A stretch of DNA of 64,000 nt, taken from NCBI GenBank assembly GCA_001048675.1, contig CCKK01000003.1:620001-684000 (forward strand), read 5' to 3'. The notes beneath the pieces were generated by a model. The model saw only the letters and a program-made list of their open reading frames with translations. It ran no database searches and was not told the origin of the DNA. The stretch's first letter is position 1. Every line of letters begins with the position of its first letter. A program made the position numbers and the translations under genes. The stretch comes from Vibrio diabolicus (GTDB taxonomy: Bacteria > Pseudomonadota > Gammaproteobacteria > Enterobacterales > Vibrionaceae). Of the stretch, positions 8,399 to 17,189 are shown piece after piece.

Positions 8399-9211
8399 TT
8401 ATCCAACTTGTTTTTTATAGCGGGATGGCGATATTCCCTGTAAGCGAGTAAAAGTATGAGTAAACGTACTCTGGCTTGAGAAACCAGTGAATTCGGCAAT
8501 TTGCCCTAAAGAAAGGTGGCCTTGCTCGATTAATTCACGAGCCATGTCGATACGCTTTCCGAGAACATATTGATGAGGTGTAATCCCCATCTGCTCCTTA
8601 AACAAGCAATGGAACTGACTTTCCCCAAGAAACACTCGTCCCGCTAACTGAGCCACACTGATCTTATGGCTAAGGTGCTGCTCGATGTAGCGATCAATCG
8701 CCTCCAAATCAAAGCGTGACTCTTTTCGGCTAGTCTCAAATGCCGAGATATGGCGCTGCATTAATGCAATCACGGTGTCATTGCACGCGCGACTTAACAG
8801 CAGATCATCCGGATGGTTTCGCATTTCCTGAACCAACATCTGTATCAGCTTCTGAATTTGACCGTCTAACTGAAAGTAGACATGGTCTCTCTCCAGATTA
8901 TTGATTTTCTGCAGCATTTCAGGATCATCATTTGTCGGTTTTGGCATATTCAACACCAAAATATCCGATTGATTAATGACGCCACCGAAAGCATGATCAG
9001 AGCATGCGGTTACCACACAACCTTGGCCAGGACCGACAAGATTACCTCGTCCACGCACTTCAAATTCGGCTTGTCCTTTTAAACCAATCACGATCTGTGT
9101 GTAAGAATGATCATGGCAGTCCATATAAGACGGAAGTGTGATCAGTTCTGCTGGCTTAGGCAGCATAATCTCTTGATATGGCGGGGCTTTGGGGTTATCT
9201 GAATCACTCAT
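8399..9211 (-). CDS. putR: AraC-family activator, probable PutR, 270 aa
   Basis: An AraC-type regulator with an N-terminal cupin-like sensor domain (HDHSYTQIVIGLKGQAEFEV near residues 34-53) and a C-terminal pair of helix-turn-helix motifs. HTH1 is near ISVAQLAGRVFLGESQFHCLF and HTH2 near LGQIAEFTGFSSQSTFTHTF, ending with the family signature GISPSRYKK. Its position directly upstream of putA on the same strand matches PutR, the AraC-type activator of proline catabolism known in V. vulnificus and other bacteria. The function is assigned by family and position. Confidence 0.8.
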   Translation of the reverse strand: MSDSDNPKAPPYQEIMLPKPAELITLPSYMDCHDHSYTQIVIGLKGQAEFEVRGRGNLVGPGQGCVVTACSDHAFGGVINQSDILVLNMPKPTNDDPEMLQKINNLERDHVYFQLDGQIQKLIQMLVQEMRNHPDDLLLSRACNDTVIALMQRHISAFETSRKESRFDLEAIDRYIEQHLSHKISVAQLAGRVFLGESQFHCLFKEQMGITPHQYVLGKRIDMARELIEQGHLSLGQIAEFTGFSSQSTFTHTFTRLQGISPSRYKKQVG

Positions 9212-9316
9212 TTTAAACAGTCGTCTTTACACGGTCAGCTTACGTCTTGGCATCATATACCTTCCTTGTTGGGTTGCAACTTTTCCCCAACTCAATCGCA
9301 CAAGATCAAAACAGCA

Positions 9317-9360
9317 TGATCAAGTTCGTTTACATGATCATAGTTCCGGAACGATGATCA
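9317..9360. repeat. Distal cluster of RctB-type sites, including a head-to-head pair
   Basis: Three copies of the motif that forms the ori2 iterons (here TGATCATNNTTYC) lie together. TGATCAAGTTC at 9317-9327 is a shortened copy. TGATCATAGTTCC at 9335-9347 is identical to the last ori2 iteron. Its inverted partner at 9348-9360 abuts it to form a 26-base palindrome. This is about 31 kb from ori2, in the putR-vqmR intergenic region. V. cholerae chromosome 2 also carries RctB sites away from ori2 that titrate the initiator, so a regulatory role is plausible. Confidence 0.7.
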
Positions 9361-9555
9361 TGCGAGGTTAACTTACGGTCAATGAGCAACCAATTTTATT
9401 AACAAAAACGGATAGATAGAAGCACCTTACGTATACATAACCAATAGATATAAAGATCCTTGTTACCGAACAATCCGTTATTTGGTAGAACACTGCGGTT
9501 CAAAATAGATAAATCGCCTCATAAACAGATCAAAGCCACCTCTTGAAATCAACAT

Positions 9556-9573
9556 AGAGGGATTTCCCCCCTT
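9556..9573. promoter_or_regulatory. VqmA-binding site of the vqmR promoter
   Basis: The G-rich/C-rich palindrome AGAGGGATTTCCCCCCTT closely resembles the operator bound by VqmA-DPO upstream of vqmR in V. cholerae (a G-run, ATTT, C-run palindrome). It is centred about 43 bases before the inferred start of the sRNA, which suits an activator. A TACATT -10-like element follows at 9595-9600. Confidence 0.75.
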
Positions 9574-9606
9574 ACTAATATGCTTCTGATTCAATACATT
9601 AGTCCT

Positions 9607-9761
9607 CGAGCTTTAAGATGCATACGATCTAAAGCTCTCGGTATCTCATTGATACCTCTAACTTACTTAGCAGACCCTCGCTAGGTAATTTAGAACCTCT
9701 TCTACACGTCGACAAGATTATATCTTGTGTTGCCAGCCCGTCTTCAGGCTGGCTTTTTTTT
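9607..9761 (+). ncRNA. vqmR: VqmR quorum-sensing small RNA
   Basis: A strong intrinsic terminator on the plus strand, with no reading frame before it, marks an sRNA gene. It lies upstream of vqmA in the same direction, downstream of a VqmA-type operator, and is about 150 nt long, all as for VqmR of V. cholerae. VqmR is an Hfq-dependent RNA that is activated by VqmA with the autoinducer DPO and represses vpsT, aphA and others. An unpaired-looking CCCTCGCTAGGTAA segment near 9674 is a candidate pairing region. The exact 5' end is my estimate from the -10 element. Confidence 0.8.
9732..9761 (+). terminator. vqmR intrinsic terminator
   Basis: A seven-base GC-rich stem (GCCAGCC / GGCTGGC) with an eight-base loop is followed directly by eight T residues. 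Confidence 0.9.
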
Positions 9762-10173
9762 CGCTTCTCAACAATGAAAACAATGGCATAAGCTGATATT
9801 ATAGCTTTCGTCTCACTGTCCCTCTCATATGACTTAGGCACCGTTCTCCCTCTCGATGAGTGATATGAACGCTAACTAAATTACAACTGAGTTGTAGGAA
9901 GCATGATCAAGGACGATACGAGTTGTAAGCCGAACATCAGGCGGACATCCGTGAGCGCACATATCTGTAATGAAACAGACCATTTTCCCAATTAAATTCT
10001 TCGTTCAATTTCGTTGTTGTTTGTCGCTGTGTGACGAAAATATCGAACACCATGAACTTAATTGGATTGAGCGCCAATCAACGAACGTGTTCTAGCAACG
10101 TGACTGCCTACTTGGCAATGTCAATATTAACAACGCAACACGGACGTCTCTGTATTGGTAAAAGCAGTATGTA
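9762..10173. other. vqmR-vqmA intergenic region
   Basis: No protein-coding gene is supported. The region should carry the vqmA promoter. It holds one perfect RctB-type site, listed separately, and nothing else I can name. Confidence 0.5.
9897..9909 (-). repeat. RctB-type site in the vqmA upstream region
   Basis: On the minus strand this reads TGATCATGCTTCC, identical to two sites in the ori2 control region. It is the fourth RctB-type site in the putR-vqmA interval. Confidence 0.65.
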
Positions 10174-10905
10174 GTGAGTCCTTTTGTGAATATTTCAGTC
10201 GATACCATAGAACAATCCCTCCTTAAACAGCTACCTGGTTGTTGGGGATGCAAAGATAAAGATTCGGTATTCCGCTACGTAAATCAGGAATACGCAGAAC
10301 TGTTGGGACACACGTCGCCCGAGGAGTGCGTCGGTAAAACTGATTTTGAGATGGCAAGCCCAACCACTGAATGTGCACAAGAATTTCAACGCCAAGATAA
10401 ACACGTCATCGAAACTGGTGAGTCACTCAAAATTCTTGATATACATCCTTATCCAGATGGCCGCTGGCGAGCGCATATCTTTACTAAAACACCGTGGCGA
10501 GATGACAATGGTAACATCGTAGGGACCATTTTCTACGGAAGAGAACTCACCGACACCGCCGTGATTGAAGTGGGGTATTGGGTTTGTCGTGCAATCAGCA
10601 CCAACCCTAATCAGCAATCCATCTTTCGTTTCTCTGATTTACAACCAAAACCAGAGAAACTCACATGTCGCGAGCAAGAAACGCTTTTCCTCCTGCTCTA
10701 CGGCAAGAAGCCACAATTCATCTCTCAGGTCATGGGCATATCAACAAAAACCGTTGAAGGACACGTCGCACGCTTACGTAATAAGTTTGCAGCGAACAGC
10801 AAGAACGAACTAATAGATAAAGCAATGGAAGCTGGCTACGGCTCTGTTGTACCCAAAACGCTGCTTAAGCATCAATTATCGGTAGTGTTGAATGGAGAAC
10901 GATAA
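10174..10905 (+). CDS. vqmA: DPO receptor and transcription factor VqmA, 243 aa
   Basis: A PAS-LuxR regulator. The N-terminal PAS domain (about residues 15-130) opens with LLKQLPGCWGCKDKDSVFRY, the region that in V. cholerae VqmA forms the pocket for the autoinducer DPO. The C-terminal LuxR-type HTH is LTCREQETLFLLL...GISTKTVEGHVARLRNKF near residues 162-208. Length equals V. cholerae VqmA. It sits downstream of the vqmR sRNA and beside pdxH, as in V. cholerae. VqmA-DPO activates vqmR and so reduces biofilm and virulence programmes. A GTG start is used; a second GTG five codons in is possible. Confidence 0.92.
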   Translation: MSPFVNISVDTIEQSLLKQLPGCWGCKDKDSVFRYVNQEYAELLGHTSPEECVGKTDFEMASPTTECAQEFQRQDKHVIETGESLKILDIHPYPDGRWRAHIFTKTPWRDDNGNIVGTIFYGRELTDTAVIEVGYWVCRAISTNPNQQSIFRFSDLQPKPEKLTCREQETLFLLLYGKKPQFISQVMGISTKTVEGHVARLRNKFAANSKNELIDKAMEAGYGSVVPKTLLKHQLSVVLNGER

Positions 10906-10928
10906 TTCGCGCCACTTTCCACCTACAA

Positions 10929-10953
10929 AAACACCGCCCAAGTGGCGGTGTTT
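10929..10953. terminator. Bidirectional terminator (vqmA / pdxH)
   Basis: A ten-base stem (AAACACCGCC / GGCGGTGTTT) with a five-base loop lies between convergent genes. Confidence 0.85.
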
Positions 10954-10976
10954 GTTTATTCATGAGGCAAGAGAGT

Positions 10977-11612
10977 TTATGGCGCTAGACGGTCAATGTC
11001 CCAACTTCCATCATGTTGGGAGAAAAGAAAGCGGTCATGAAGACGATGTTCACCACCCTGCCAAAACTCGATGCTCTGTGGTTTTACGCGAAAGCCACCC
11101 CAGAAGGTTGGAACCGGTATTTCACCCTTCGCAAATTTCTGTTTTAGCTCTAAAAACTTACCTTCTAATACGCCTCGAGCAGAAATACGGCTACTTTGCT
11201 TGCTCGCGATTGCGGCTAATTGGCTCTCTTTTGGACGAGAAGTAAAGTATTTCATATTTTCTACGGCGGTGAGCTTTTCCGCCACACCAGTAATATGAAC
11301 CTGGCGCTCTAACGGATGCCAAGGGAAGTGCAAACTAATATTGCTGTTATGCTCAAGCTGCTGGGCCTTACGACTGCCTAGGTTGGTGTAAAATACGAAG
11401 CCATTTTTGTCGACGTTTTTCAATAGAACAATGCGTTGAAACGGCATGCCATTTTCATCAACCGTTGCAACTGTCATCGCAGTCGGGTCCGTTAACCCCG
11501 CTTCAACTGCTTGCTCTAGCCACAGATTAAATTGATCAATAGGATCAGCTTTCAAATCTTTACGACGTAGCCCACCTTTGGTGTACTCACGACGAATATC
11601 AGCAAGTTCCAT
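10977..11612 (-). CDS. pdxH: Pyridoxamine 5'-phosphate oxidase PdxH, 211 aa
   Basis: An FMN-dependent oxidase that makes pyridoxal 5'-phosphate from PNP or PMP. Recognisable motifs are [24 protein letters not shown] near residues 41-64, [13 protein letters not shown] (FMN binding), [16 protein letters not shown] and the C-terminal [12 protein letters not shown] with the closing RLAP. Length is close to E. coli PdxH (218 aa). The upstream GGAG supports the ATG. It is divergent from the histidine-kinase gene, and the neighbourhood is that of V. cholerae chromosome 2. Confidence 0.97.
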   Translation of the reverse strand: MELADIRREYTKGGLRRKDLKADPIDQFNLWLEQAVEAGLTDPTAMTVATVDENGMPFQRIVLLKNVDKNGFVFYTNLGSRKAQQLEHNSNISLHFPWHPLERQVHITGVAEKLTAVENMKYFTSRPKESQLAAIASKQSSRISARGVLEGKFLELKQKFAKGEIPVPTFWGGFRVKPQSIEFWQGGEHRLHDRFLFSQHDGSWDIDRLAP

Positions 11613-11727
11613 CTTTACTCCTTCACTCGTTTTTGTCGATTGTGCTCCCGATACTGAGGAAATACAAGGACATCATTGTGCTTGTTATCGTTGCCGCTCA
11701 CAGCATCACAGTGTGTCATTTGATACC

Positions 11728-13602
11728 ATGACACAAAAAACCAGTGAGCTGATCGTGAACTTACTCAACCCTAAAGCCCTACGCCATTTTCTATTGCTAC
11801 TGTGTGCCGTTGGCATTTCAGGGCTTGCGCTTACTCATCATTACGCAACTCAATACCAACATGATCAGTGGCAACAAAAGCTAGAGAGGCAAGCGGCGCA
11901 AGTGTCGCAAGAAGTCGACTACGAGCTGGCAAAGTTTGAACAGATACCAAACCTATTAAGTCACGATCCGAGATTACTCCAAGCAGTAGAGCGCGGAACG
12001 CCCTCTCACGAGCTCAACCTATTGTTAGCAGATTGGTTGAAACAAAGTTTGGCTGATACGATTTACGTTCATGACCGCACAGGGTTAGTCATTGCCTCAA
12101 GTAACTTTCAGCAAGAAGATACGTTTGTTGGTTCCAGCTTTAGCTATCGTCCCTATTTTAAAAATGCGCGACGCGGTGAACCTGCTCAATATGTCGGGTT
12201 AGGCGTTCGTTCAAATAAACGTGGGTACTTCTTCTCATCTCCGCTTTGGGTAAATGATGAGGTCGTTGGCGTGATCACGGTAAAAGTGAATTTGGAGCAG
12301 TTGGAACAGCGTCTTTCGCAAACCACGACGGACGTACTCATCACGGATAAACACAATGTCGTGTTTATGAGCAATTTGCCTAACTGGCGCTATCGTGCAC
12401 TCTTCCCGCTGTCACCGAGTGCGATAAACGAGCTTACCGAAACGCGTCAGTATGGCGATACCTTACCAGAGTATTTTGGTGAGCTTACCGCACAAAGTGG
12501 CGTCAGCGAGTTTGCTGATAATCAATTGCTCCTCTCACCCAATTACCTCGCATACGCGACACATTTATTGGATAAAGGATTTCGCGTCGTTGCCTTGATA
12601 AACCACAACACCGTCCTTGCCGCCGTTTTACAGGCTGATATCGTCTTCCTGATTCTATATGCGCTCATTGCGCTGATTGCGTTGGCGTGGTTCCAAACAC
12701 TCGTGAACAAGGCACGCCTAGCCGACCTTAATGTGAGCCTAGAAGAAAAAGTGGTGCAACGGACACTAGTGCTGAGTGAAGCCAACCAAAAGCTACAACA
12801 GACCATCCGCCAATATGAGCAAAGCCAACAAGAGCTTAAACAAACACAACAAGAACTGACTCAAGCCGCGAAATTGGCACTGTTGGGCGAGCTGTCTGCC
12901 AGTATTAATCATGAGATAAATCAGCCACTTTCCGCACTAAGAACCTATACCGAAAACTCGCAGCGTTTGTTGGCAATGGAAAAATACCCAATGGTCGCCG
13001 ACAACTTGGGCAAAATGCTAACACTCAATGACACCATTTCGGAAGTGATCGCACGCTTAAAAGTCTTTACTCGGAAAGCCATGCACGATTCACACAATGA
13101 AATCGCGGTACTGCACGACGCAGTACATACTGCCACCAGCATTTTGAGCAACAAACTCATTAAACAAGGGGTGACATTAAAAGTCCCAGCCATCGATTAT
13201 AATGTGAAGCTAGCAATTCACAGCGTTGAGTTAGAGCAAGTTCTGATCAATCTCTTCCATAATGCTGCACAAGCGATGGAAAACTACTGCATTGATCCGC
13301 AAATATCTATTGCCGTTCAGTGTCATGATGACAGCTGTGACATTCTTGTTTCTGACAACGGGCCCGGCATGTCGGACGAAGCCCTAGCAAAAGTCTTTGA
13401 CCCATTTTTTACGACTAAGCCAGAGGGCTTAGGATTAGGTTTGACCATCTCCAAACGCATTTTAGAAAGCTATCACGGTTCACTCAGTGTTTATAAACAT
13501 CAGAACACGGAACAACAAGCAGGAGGCATGACCTTTATCGTGACACTGCCAATCGCTATCCAAAACCAACGCAACCCAGAAGTGGAAAACAACCATGAAT
13601 AA
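11728..13602 (+). CDS. DctB-like sensor histidine kinase, 624 aa
   Basis: A membrane sensor kinase resembling C4-dicarboxylate sensor DctB. One N-terminal helix, a large periplasmic double-Cache-like region (about residues 45-290) and a second helix near 305-325 are followed by a coiled coil. The HisKA domain has the phospho-acceptor H395 in ASINHEINQPLSALRTY, and the HATPase domain shows NLFHNAAQAM, DNGPGMS and GLGLTISKRI. I chose the ATG giving MTQKTSELIV because upstream codons overlap the pdxH promoter and read as non-protein-like sequence. It overlaps the next gene by eight bases, so the two form a pair. No dicarboxylate transporter is adjacent, so the signal is unknown. Confidence 0.85.
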   Translation: MTQKTSELIVNLLNPKALRHFLLLLCAVGISGLALTHHYATQYQHDQWQQKLERQAAQVSQEVDYELAKFEQIPNLLSHDPRLLQAVERGTPSHELNLLLADWLKQSLADTIYVHDRTGLVIASSNFQQEDTFVGSSFSYRPYFKNARRGEPAQYVGLGVRSNKRGYFFSSPLWVNDEVVGVITVKVNLEQLEQRLSQTTTDVLITDKHNVVFMSNLPNWRYRALFPLSPSAINELTETRQYGDTLPEYFGELTAQSGVSEFADNQLLLSPNYLAYATHLLDKGFRVVALINHNTVLAAVLQADIVFLILYALIALIALAWFQTLVNKARLADLNVSLEEKVVQRTLVLSEANQKLQQTIRQYEQSQQELKQTQQELTQAAKLALLGELSASINHEINQPLSALRTYTENSQRLLAMEKYPMVADNLGKMLTLNDTISEVIARLKVFTRKAMHDSHNEIAVLHDAVHTATSILSNKLIKQGVTLKVPAIDYNVKLAIHSVELEQVLINLFHNAAQAMENYCIDPQISIAVQCHDDSCDILVSDNGPGMSDEALAKVFDPFFTTKPEGLGLGLTISKRILESYHGSLSVYKHQNTEQQAGGMTFIVTLPIAIQNQRNPEVENNHE

Positions 13603-14821
13603 TCCCGTTTTCTTTGTTGATGATGAACCACATATTCGTGATGCCGTCGCTCAAGCACTGCTTATTGAAGGGATAGACGTCACCTGCTTACCAAACGCCG
13701 TGGAAGCCTTACGCGTTATCGACCCAAATACACCAGCGATCATCATCACCGATATCCATATGCCCGTGATGGATGGATTGGAGTTCATGCGAACCTTGCG
13801 AAGCAAAAACGATCACTTTCAATTTATCGTACTTACCGGACATGGAGATGTGAAAACCGCGGTAAATGCGATGAAAAGCGGCGCGTACGACTTTCTCGAA
13901 AAGCCTTTTTCAACGGAACAACTGATGAAGTCGCTCAATAATGCTGGCGATAAGTTGAATCTATTGCAGGAAAACATCTGGCTTAAGAAAGAGCTCGACA
14001 TGCAAACTCATGTTGGTCCGAAAATGATTGGTCACAGTAAAGCCATGGTGAGCATTCGTCGCGCTTTGATCAGCGCACCAACGAACCAGCCGATCATTTT
14101 TGTTGGTCAAGATGGCACAGGTCGCCGGCTCGCCGCGCAATTTGCCCACGACATACATGCAACGCCAGACAGCGAGTTAATCGCCGCTTCTGGTGAGGAT
14201 CTCTATGAGCTTTCATTAGAAGCCCTCGATAAAGCCATACATCGCTTGATTGAAGGAAAAAGCCATTGCAGCTTGTACTTACATAGTGCTGAGCATGTCT
14301 CATATGAACAATGGCAATGCTTGTTTAACCACCCGAAACTTGAGCGTGTTTTTGGTGCAACAACCCAAGTTGATCCGTCTATAAAAGCCCTAGCTACTCT
14401 AATTCACTTGCCGACACTCGATGAAAGAAAAGAAGACATTGGACCTTTATACAAGCACTTTGTACGCCACGCTGCGAGTCGTTACCAACTTCAACCGCCA
14501 CACATCAGCTTAGAAGAAGTCAAACATCTGACCGATTTAGAATGGCCAGAAAATATTAAGCAGCTACGCCAATTTGCAGAACTTCGCGCGCTCAAGCCAG
14601 ATACCTTCCGAATGGAAGATTGGAACAGTGAAAAAAGTATCGAAATTCAGAGTATGACTCAGCGCACAGAATACTTTGAATATTGCTTATTATTCGATGC
14701 ACTACAAAGACACCGAGGCAGACTCAAAGAGGTTCAACTAGAATTACAGGTATCACGCAAAACCTTGTACGACAAACTAAAAAAACATCAGTTGGATAAA
14801 ACCAAGTTCAAGGCGCAATAG
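13595..14821 (+). CDS. DctD/NtrC-like response regulator with degenerate AAA+ domain, 408 aa
   Basis: The receiver domain is intact, with phospho-acceptor D53 in ITDIHMPVMDG and the conserved K in FLEKPFS. The AAA+ region that follows is eroded. The Walker A segment reads VGQDGTGRR instead of GESGTGKE, with the lysine replaced. The sigma-54 contact loop GAFTGA is absent and no Walker B LDE motif is seen. A Fis-type HTH closes the protein (GRLKEVQLELQVSRKTLYDKL). It therefore probably binds DNA but cannot hydrolyse ATP or remodel sigma-54 polymerase, and may act as a classical activator or repressor. It is co-transcribed with the kinase. Confidence 0.8.
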   Translation: MNNPVFFVDDEPHIRDAVAQALLIEGIDVTCLPNAVEALRVIDPNTPAIIITDIHMPVMDGLEFMRTLRSKNDHFQFIVLTGHGDVKTAVNAMKSGAYDFLEKPFSTEQLMKSLNNAGDKLNLLQENIWLKKELDMQTHVGPKMIGHSKAMVSIRRALISAPTNQPIIFVGQDGTGRRLAAQFAHDIHATPDSELIAASGEDLYELSLEALDKAIHRLIEGKSHCSLYLHSAEHVSYEQWQCLFNHPKLERVFGATTQVDPSIKALATLIHLPTLDERKEDIGPLYKHFVRHAASRYQLQPPHISLEEVKHLTDLEWPENIKQLRQFAELRALKPDTFRMEDWNSEKSIEIQSMTQRTEYFEYCLLFDALQRHRGRLKEVQLELQVSRKTLYDKLKKHQLDKTKFKAQ

Positions 14822-14991
14822 CCATACTCTGACGATATCTTCACTTTTCTTTTGCTAGAGAAGCATTGAAAACGCTCATTCGGAGAGAGAATGGTCTTCG
14901 TCTCATATTTTTATTTCGCCGAGCATACTGACATGATCGGTTAATAATAATAAGATCAAAAAGATAATCAGCATTTATATAAGCAGGGACT

Positions 14992-16386
14992 GTGATGAGC
15001 CGAGATAACTACAACAAACTCAACAATGAAGAGTTGGATTTTGTTGACGACAAAACTGCAGCATTGCTCCTCAACACCCCCAACAGCGCACGTTTGATGC
15101 TCTGGGTGATGGTGTTGTTTTTTATTGCTGCAATAGGCTGGGCGTCTTGGGCTGAAATCGACCAGGTCACTGTTGGTCAGGGAAAAGTCATTCCCTCTTC
15201 ACAGATTCAAGTTGTCCAAAACTTAGAAGGTGGCTTAGTCAAAGAAATTTTAGTCAAAGAAGGTCAGTTGGTTGAAAAAGGTCAGCAGTTACTCCTTATC
15301 GATGACACTCGCTTTCGCTCTGATTTTCGTGAGCGTGAACAACAAGTTGCCAACCTAACTGCGTCTGTGCTGCAACTCTCAGCTTCAATCAACAGTGTTG
15401 CCGTGAATCGTGATTTTGAAACGGAAAACTGGCGCCAAAGCGTAGTACTCGATTATGGCAAACTGACCTTTCCACCAACTTTAGAAGAAACTCAACCGAA
15501 ACTCACTCAGCGCCAGAAAGCTGAATACCGCGAAGATTTAGACAATTTACGCAACCAACTTTCGGTGATTGACCAACAAGTTCAGCAAAAGCAGCAGGAC
15601 TTAGTAGAGATTGAAGCGCGAGTAAGGAACTTACGTCAAAGCTATCAATATGCGAAGAAAGAATTAGACATCACCAAACCGTTGGCTGATGAAGGTGTTG
15701 TGCCTCGTATTGAATTACTCAAGTTACAACGCCAAGTCAACGACACCCGCCGCGAAATGACGTCCAGTGAGCTCAAAATCCCGGTATTAAAGTCAGCGAT
15801 TCGAGAATCCATGCTTAATCGCATCGATGTTGCGCTCAAATTCCGCTCTGAACAGCAAGAGAAACTCAACAGCGCCCAAGACCAGTTATCTGCTTTGGTT
15901 GAATCAGCAGTGGGTTTAGAAGATAGAGTTAATCGAACTGTTGTGAACTCGCCAGTAACAGGCAAAATCAAAACGCTGAACATCAACACCGTTGGGGGTG
16001 TTATCCAGCCAGGCATGGATATCGTTGAAATTGTACCAACTGAAGATACGTTATTAGTAGAAGCGAAAATTGCGCCCAAAGACATTGCATTTTTGCGCCC
16101 AGACCTACACGCCATCGTGAAGTTTACGGCTTACGACTTCACTAAGTACGGCGGCTTAGAGGGTGAGTTGGAGCACATCAGCGCAGATACAACCCAAGAT
16201 GAAGAAGGAAATAGCTTTTACATCGTTCGTGTCCGCACCGATAAAACGAATTTTGGGCAAGATGCAGATTTACCAATCATTCCAGGAATGACGGCATCGG
16301 TCGATATCATCACAGGGAAGCGAACCGTTTTGGAATATCTACTTAAACCAATTTTAAGTGCCAAAACGAACGCCTTGAAGGAGTAA
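14992..16386 (+). CDS. lapC: Type I secretion membrane-fusion protein LapC, 464 aa
   Basis: A HlyD-family periplasmic adaptor. A single membrane helix lies near residues 35-55, then the lipoyl-like GQGKVIPSSQIQVVQNLEGG. Long coiled coils follow (about residues 100-310), and the C-terminal half has the NSPVTGKIKTLNINTVGGV barrel region. It links the LapB ATPase to a TolC-like outer-membrane channel (LapE) to export a giant RTX adhesin. It is first in a lapC-lapG-lapD-lapB cluster on one strand. An ATG one codon later is possible. The adhesin and LapE genes are not in the window. Confidence 0.85.
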   Translation: MMSRDNYNKLNNEELDFVDDKTAALLLNTPNSARLMLWVMVLFFIAAIGWASWAEIDQVTVGQGKVIPSSQIQVVQNLEGGLVKEILVKEGQLVEKGQQLLLIDDTRFRSDFREREQQVANLTASVLQLSASINSVAVNRDFETENWRQSVVLDYGKLTFPPTLEETQPKLTQRQKAEYREDLDNLRNQLSVIDQQVQQKQQDLVEIEARVRNLRQSYQYAKKELDITKPLADEGVVPRIELLKLQRQVNDTRREMTSSELKIPVLKSAIRESMLNRIDVALKFRSEQQEKLNSAQDQLSALVESAVGLEDRVNRTVVNSPVTGKIKTLNINTVGGVIQPGMDIVEIVPTEDTLLVEAKIAPKDIAFLRPDLHAIVKFTAYDFTKYGGLEGELEHISADTTQDEEGNSFYIVRVRTDKTNFGQDADLPIIPGMTASVDIITGKRTVLEYLLKPILSAKTNALKE

Positions 16387-16500
16387 ATCACACCAAGGTA
16401 CTCACAACGGCGAGTATTGAGCGATAAGTGATTAAATAAAAAGCACTTGTTTCTCACTGACGAACCCTTTAGAAGAGTATACTTGTGATATGAGTCGAAT

Positions 16501-17184
16501 ATGCGATCCAATTTGAAGCGTAAAGTTACATTATTAATCAGTTTAAGTTGTTTTTCGTTCCAAATTGGTGCGTTAAGCAGTAAAGAACAACAATGGGTCA
16601 ATACGGTCACAGCGGTGTACGGCGAACGTGCGGGATTGCGCGTAAATACATGGCGAAAAAACCTCGACTTATTTAAACAATTAGAGACACATGAACAGCT
16701 CGCTGGCGTCAACGACTTTTTTAACCAGCTGTATTTTGTTGACGACATAAAACTGTGGGGAAAGACAGATTATTGGGCTACGCCACTCGAATTTTTAGGG
16801 AGTAATGCAGGGGATTGTGAGGATTTCACCATCGCCAAGTACTTCTCGTTACTCGAGCTAGGAATACCAGATTCTAAGATGCGTTTGATCTACGTAAAAG
16901 CCATCGAACTGAATCAGTTTCACATGGTATTAGCTTACTACCCAACCCCAAGCTCTGAGCCGCTCATTCTCGACAATATCAACCCTGATATTGTCCGAGC
17001 CTCTAAACGTAGCGACTTGCTACCGATATACAGTTTTAATGGTACAAACCTGTGGTTGATGAAGTCTTCTGCTAGCACTGGAGAGCTGGCAGGGAAAGCA
17101 TCACGGTTGAGCCTTTGGAATGACTTACGCTCGCGCGAACGTAAGTTGCAGTTAAATAAACCTAAAATTAACTATGACGAGTGA
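16501..17184 (+). CDS. lapG: Periplasmic adhesin-cleaving protease LapG, 227 aa
   Basis: A bacterial transglutaminase-like cysteine protease (BTLCP). The catalytic triad can be read off: C106 in SNAGDCEDF, H141 in NQFHMVL and D158 in LILDNINP. The hydrophobic N-terminus is a signal peptide ending near residue 25. LapG clips the N-terminal retention module of LapA-type adhesins, releasing them and dispersing biofilm, unless it is held by LapD bound to c-di-GMP. Its stop codon overlaps a possible GTG of lapD, which indicates coupled translation. Confidence 0.92.
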   Translation: MRSNLKRKVTLLISLSCFSFQIGALSSKEQQWVNTVTAVYGERAGLRVNTWRKNLDLFKQLETHEQLAGVNDFFNQLYFVDDIKLWGKTDYWATPLEFLGSNAGDCEDFTIAKYFSLLELGIPDSKMRLIYVKAIELNQFHMVLAYYPTPSSEPLILDNINPDIVRASKRSDLLPIYSFNGTNLWLMKSSASTGELAGKASRLSLWNDLRSRERKLQLNKPKINYDE

Positions 17185-17189
17185 GAAAC

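Noticed and set aside
9098..9110. TGATCATGGCAGT inside putR and similar partial motifs (near 20287 and 32685).
   Set aside because: Only the GATC-centred half matches; the downstream TTYC part is absent.
9629..9841. A 70-codon minus-strand frame antisense to vqmR.
   Set aside because: It runs through the vqmR terminator hairpin and T-run, and the plus-strand sRNA explains the sequence fully.
11578..11727. A 50-residue N-terminal extension of the DctB-like kinase.
   Set aside because: It overlaps the pdxH start and promoter, and is Cys/His-rich with no resemblance to kinase N-termini. The ATG at 11728 leads directly into the membrane helix.
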